From Treponema sp. (GTDB taxonomy: Bacteria > Spirochaetota > Spirochaetia > Treponematales > Breznakiellaceae), in contig JAISRW010000154.1 in assembly GCA_031273405.1 (NCBI GenBank), positions 1 through 16,598 on the forward strand: 16,598 bases of DNA, written 5' to 3'. Made by a program: the position numbers and the translations under genes. Under the pieces are notes generated by a model that did not search any database, was not told the DNA's origin, and worked only from the letters and a program-made list of their open reading frames with translations. Shown one piece after another: positions 14,762-16,598 of the stretch. Position 1 is the first letter of the stretch. Each line of letters starts with the position of its first letter.

Positions 14762-14798
14762 TTTACGATTCCGCAAAAATTGGCGATTAGGAGTATCT

Positions 14799-16226
14799 GT
14801 GACTAAACGAGATTTCCCCAAGATCCACTTTTACGATCAGGATTTTGTTGATATATACGATAAAACCTGGGCATGGATTCAGGATTATTGGAACAACGGC
14901 AGTGAACGAAGCATCATTGAAGGGAAATTTTTTTCCTATCCCGGCAGTCTCGTGGTACAGCAGACAGACGCTATTTTCTCTTCTTTTTTTCTTGTTTATT
15001 CCAACCGTATTTATCAGGCTCATCCCACGCTGGATGTTTTTTATCAGCGCCAGGAACCTAACGGGGCCATACGATCCGCCTATAACATCGAAACCGGCCT
15101 CCCGGTGCTGGCCGACGGCGATAATCCCGAGGGCTTGGGGCTGCCCCTCTTTGCCTGGACCGAATTCAACCTGTACCACAAATCGGCCAACAAGAAACGG
15201 GTCAAGGACGTGATCCCCATTCTGCATAAATACGTAGAATGGATAGATTCCGTTTTTAAGCAGCCCAACGGCCTCTACCAGGTCCCCTTGAGCGCCACCG
15301 GTATGGCCAACGCTCCACGGGAACAGGCGGCGTATCCTCTGGACTTTAACACCATGATGGCGGCGAATGTTCTCTATATGTCGGCCCTGGCGGATATACT
15401 CAACGATAAAGAAGCCAGCTTTCAGTATAAAAAGCAGTATTTTTCCCTCAAAACCAGGATCAATTCCCTCATGTGGGACCCGGAAGACGGCTTTTACCAC
15501 GATATCGATAAAAGCGAAAAACGGCTGCCGGTTAAAACCATAGCAGGCTATTGGCCGCTTCTGGCGGAGATTCCCAACGACGACAAGGCCGAGCAGATCA
15601 TCGCCAAGTTACAGGACCCAAAGTTCTTCGGCGCTCCTCATCCTTTTCCTTCGATTTCGGCATCCGAAGAAGCCTTCGACGCAAATGGCCGGGGCTACCG
15701 GGGTTCGGTCTTTCCCCACCTCACCTTCATGGTGATCAAGGGGCTGGAGCGCTACCAGCGCTGGGATCTGGCCAGGGAATGCGCCATCCGGCATCTGTAC
15801 TTTGTGCTGGACTCCATGAGCCCCGACGGCAACCACCACAAGGGCAATCTGTGGGAGGCCTATCTGCCCCTCAAAGAAGGGCCTGCCCAATGGCCGGGAA
15901 ACGCCGATTTTCCCCGGCCGCAATACCTCAGCTACGCCGCCCTTTCCACCATCTGCCTTACCATCGAGAATATCGTGGGGCTTTTTATCTCCCTCCCCCG
16001 CAAAACCGTAGACTGGATCATCCCCAACCTCGAAATCATGGGGGTGGAGAATCTCTCCCTCAAAAAGAACATGATTACGATACTCTCCAATAAATCCGGC
16101 CGGGGCTGGGAGATCCACATGGAGAGCGAGAAACTCTATTACTTTACGATAAACATCCTGGGCAAAAAGAAGAAAACCCTCCCCATTCCCTCAGGAAAAT
16201 GCTCAATGCTGATAGACAAACTCTAG
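14799..16226 (+). CDS. GH63/GH37-like (alpha/alpha)6-barrel glycoside hydrolase
   Basis: The product is 475 residues with no signal peptide, so it is cytoplasmic. The pattern is that of trehalase-like clan enzymes, including mannosylglycerate-hydrolase-type members: YNIETGLPV, SATGMANAPRE followed by YPLDFNTMMAANVLYMSALA, GYWPLLAEIP, YRGSVFPHLTFMVIKGLERY, and NLWEAYLP with Glu353 as a candidate catalytic base. A ~75-residue C-terminal part (from ~402) looks like a small beta domain. At the site equivalent to the GMDNSPR catalytic acid, this protein has GMANAPR (Ala170), so activity is uncertain. The GTG at 14799 is the start, with TAGGAG (14788-14793) 5 nt upstream. A good promoter lies ahead, and the gene is divergent from the GatB-asparaginase gene. 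The substrate cannot be deduced. A compatible-solute or storage glucoside or mannoside is a guess from the family. Confidence 0.72.
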   Translation: MTKRDFPKIHFYDQDFVDIYDKTWAWIQDYWNNGSERSIIEGKFFSYPGSLVVQQTDAIFSSFFLVYSNRIYQAHPTLDVFYQRQEPNGAIRSAYNIETGLPVLADGDNPEGLGLPLFAWTEFNLYHKSANKKRVKDVIPILHKYVEWIDSVFKQPNGLYQVPLSATGMANAPREQAAYPLDFNTMMAANVLYMSALADILNDKEASFQYKKQYFSLKTRINSLMWDPEDGFYHDIDKSEKRLPVKTIAGYWPLLAEIPNDDKAEQIIAKLQDPKFFGAPHPFPSISASEEAFDANGRGYRGSVFPHLTFMVIKGLERYQRWDLARECAIRHLYFVLDSMSPDGNHHKGNLWEAYLPLKEGPAQWPGNADFPRPQYLSYAALSTICLTIENIVGLFISLPRKTVDWIIPNLEIMGVENLSLKKNMITILSNKSGRGWEIHMESEKLYYFTINILGKKKKTLPIPSGKCSMLIDKL

Positions 16227-16232
16227 CAGCCG

Positions 16233-16261
16233 CGGACCTTCGGTCCGATTGCGCTTTGCGC
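16233..16261 (+). terminator. Hairpin pair just after the glycosidase stop
   Basis: CGGACC-TTC-GGTCCG (16233-16247) begins 7 nt after the stop codon and is followed by GCGC-TTT-GCGC (16251-16261). No T-run follows, so an intrinsic terminator is only possible. The second hairpin begins a fragment of the dispersed repeat (GCGCATAAAACCTCCAAAAA, matching copy A near 212-231). Confidence 0.3.
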
Positions 16262-16323
16262 ATAAAACCTCCAAAAACCGCCCGCAAGGCCCAGTCCTCC
16301 CCCAGGCCCGGAGCAGCAGCCAA

Positions 16324-16382
16324 GCCGGCGCGTGGGGACTTTGCTCCGCAAAGTCCCTCGGAGTTTCGCGGAGCGAAACTCC
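16324..16382. repeat. Double hairpin repeat, copy 1 (loops TCC then GGA)
   Basis: GGGACTTTGC-TCC-GCAAAGTCCC (16335-16357) is a perfect 10-bp stem with a triplet loop. Two bases later comes GGAGTTTCGC-GGA-GCGAAACTCC (16360-16382), also 10 bp with a triplet loop. It is preceded by GCCGGCGCGTG. The same block recurs at 16548-16598 with the loops exchanged. Confidence 0.8.
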
Positions 16383-16409
16383 AGGCCCGTCGCAAGGCGG
16401 ACCGAAGCG

Positions 16410-16556
16410 TTGAGCCGGATTGCCGGCGCGATGAGCCGGATTGCCGGCGCGATGAGCCGGATTGCCGGCGCGTTGAGTTGGATTGCCGGCGCGATGAGTT
16501 GGATTGCCGGCGCGTTGAGTTGGATTGCCGGCGCGTTGAGTTGGATTGCCGGCGCG
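16410..16556. repeat. Seven tandem 21-bp repeats
   Basis: The units start at 16410, 16431, 16452, 16473, 16494, 16515 and 16536. The consensus is WTGAGYYGGATTGCCGGCGC plus a final G. The first base is T, A, A, T, A, T, T in order. The YY pair is CC in units 1-3 and TT in units 4-7. The array sits between the two double-hairpin copies and shares GCCGGCGCG with their leading edge. A 21-bp unit keeps any frame open on both strands, so the open frames across it are not evidence of a gene. Confidence 0.9.
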
Positions 16557-16598
16557 TGGGGACTTTGCGGAGCAAAGTCCCTCGGAGTTTCGCTCCGC
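16548..16598. repeat. Double hairpin repeat, copy 2 (loops GGA then TCC), cut by window end
   Basis: GCCGGCGCGTG then GGGACTTTGC-GGA-GCAAAGTCCC (16559-16581), then GGAGTTTCGC-TCC-GC... running off the window. It is identical to copy 1 except that the two triplet loops are swapped. Confidence 0.8.

Noticed and set aside
16410..16556. The 21-bp tandem array as a CRISPR array
   Set aside because: Units are directly contiguous with no unique spacers, and no cas gene is visible.
16144..16575. Minus-strand 143-codon frame with a seven-residue repeat (RRQS-type)
   Set aside because: The repeat arises because a 21-bp DNA unit never breaks a frame. The plus strand is also open across the array. The frame also overlaps the 3' end of the glycosidase gene and has no ribosome site.

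Overview
The window looks like chromosomal DNA from a spirochaete, most probably a Treponema of the termite-gut type. This is an inference from protein style, from coding genes of moderate-to-high GC, and from repeat-rich, AT-richer intergenic DNA with short hairpins. No database search was possible. The core genes (bL28, tRNA-Leu, tig-clpP-clpX-lon) are ordinary bacterial housekeeping genes. The accessory interest lies in the right half and in the intergenic repeats.

Layout. 1-649 holds no complete gene: a possible IS1-type transposase tail at the edge, a terminator-like hairpin, one copy of a dispersed ~155-bp repeat, and a compact 175-bp element with 21-bp terminal inverted repeats. rpmB follows (650-841). 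After a repeat-bearing gap comes a two-gene unit (1170-3044): a small exported protein of unknown function and an exported protein with an RlpA-like N-terminus, a Pro/Ala-rich repetitive middle and a C-terminal SPOR domain. The gap 3045-3400 carries a second, inverted copy of the ~155-bp repeat and then a strong promoter. That promoter precedes tRNA-Leu(UAG), which sits 52 bp upstream of the proteostasis operon tig-clpP-clpX-lon (3534-9261), whose genes overlap by 4 to 17 bp.

On the minus strand, converging on lon, lies tusA-yedE-trxB (read 11790 to 9362): a sulfur-carrier protein, a YeeE/YedE (TsuA-like) transporter with the expected cysteines, and a thioredoxin-reductase-family flavoprotein. 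Together they suggest uptake and reductive handling of thiosulfate, other sulfane sulfur, or possibly selenium. A perfect 11-bp palindrome sits just upstream of tusA. Next, also on the minus strand, is an 823-residue fusion of a GatB-like protein with a type I L-asparaginase domain. This is the domain pair that archaea use as the separate subunits GatE and GatD. In this protein the asparaginase nucleophile threonine is replaced by alanine and the GatB active-site signatures are eroded, so it is probably not a standard amidotransferase. Divergent from it is a GH63/GH37-like glycosidase (14799-16226) whose expected acid residue appears to be alanine. The right edge (16227-16598) is a repeat block: seven 21-bp tandem units between two copies of a double hairpin whose triplet loops are exchanged.

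The best candidate for something undescribed is the GatB-asparaginase fusion with its lost catalytic residues. The exchanged-loop hairpins and the MITE-like element are the best non-coding candidates.
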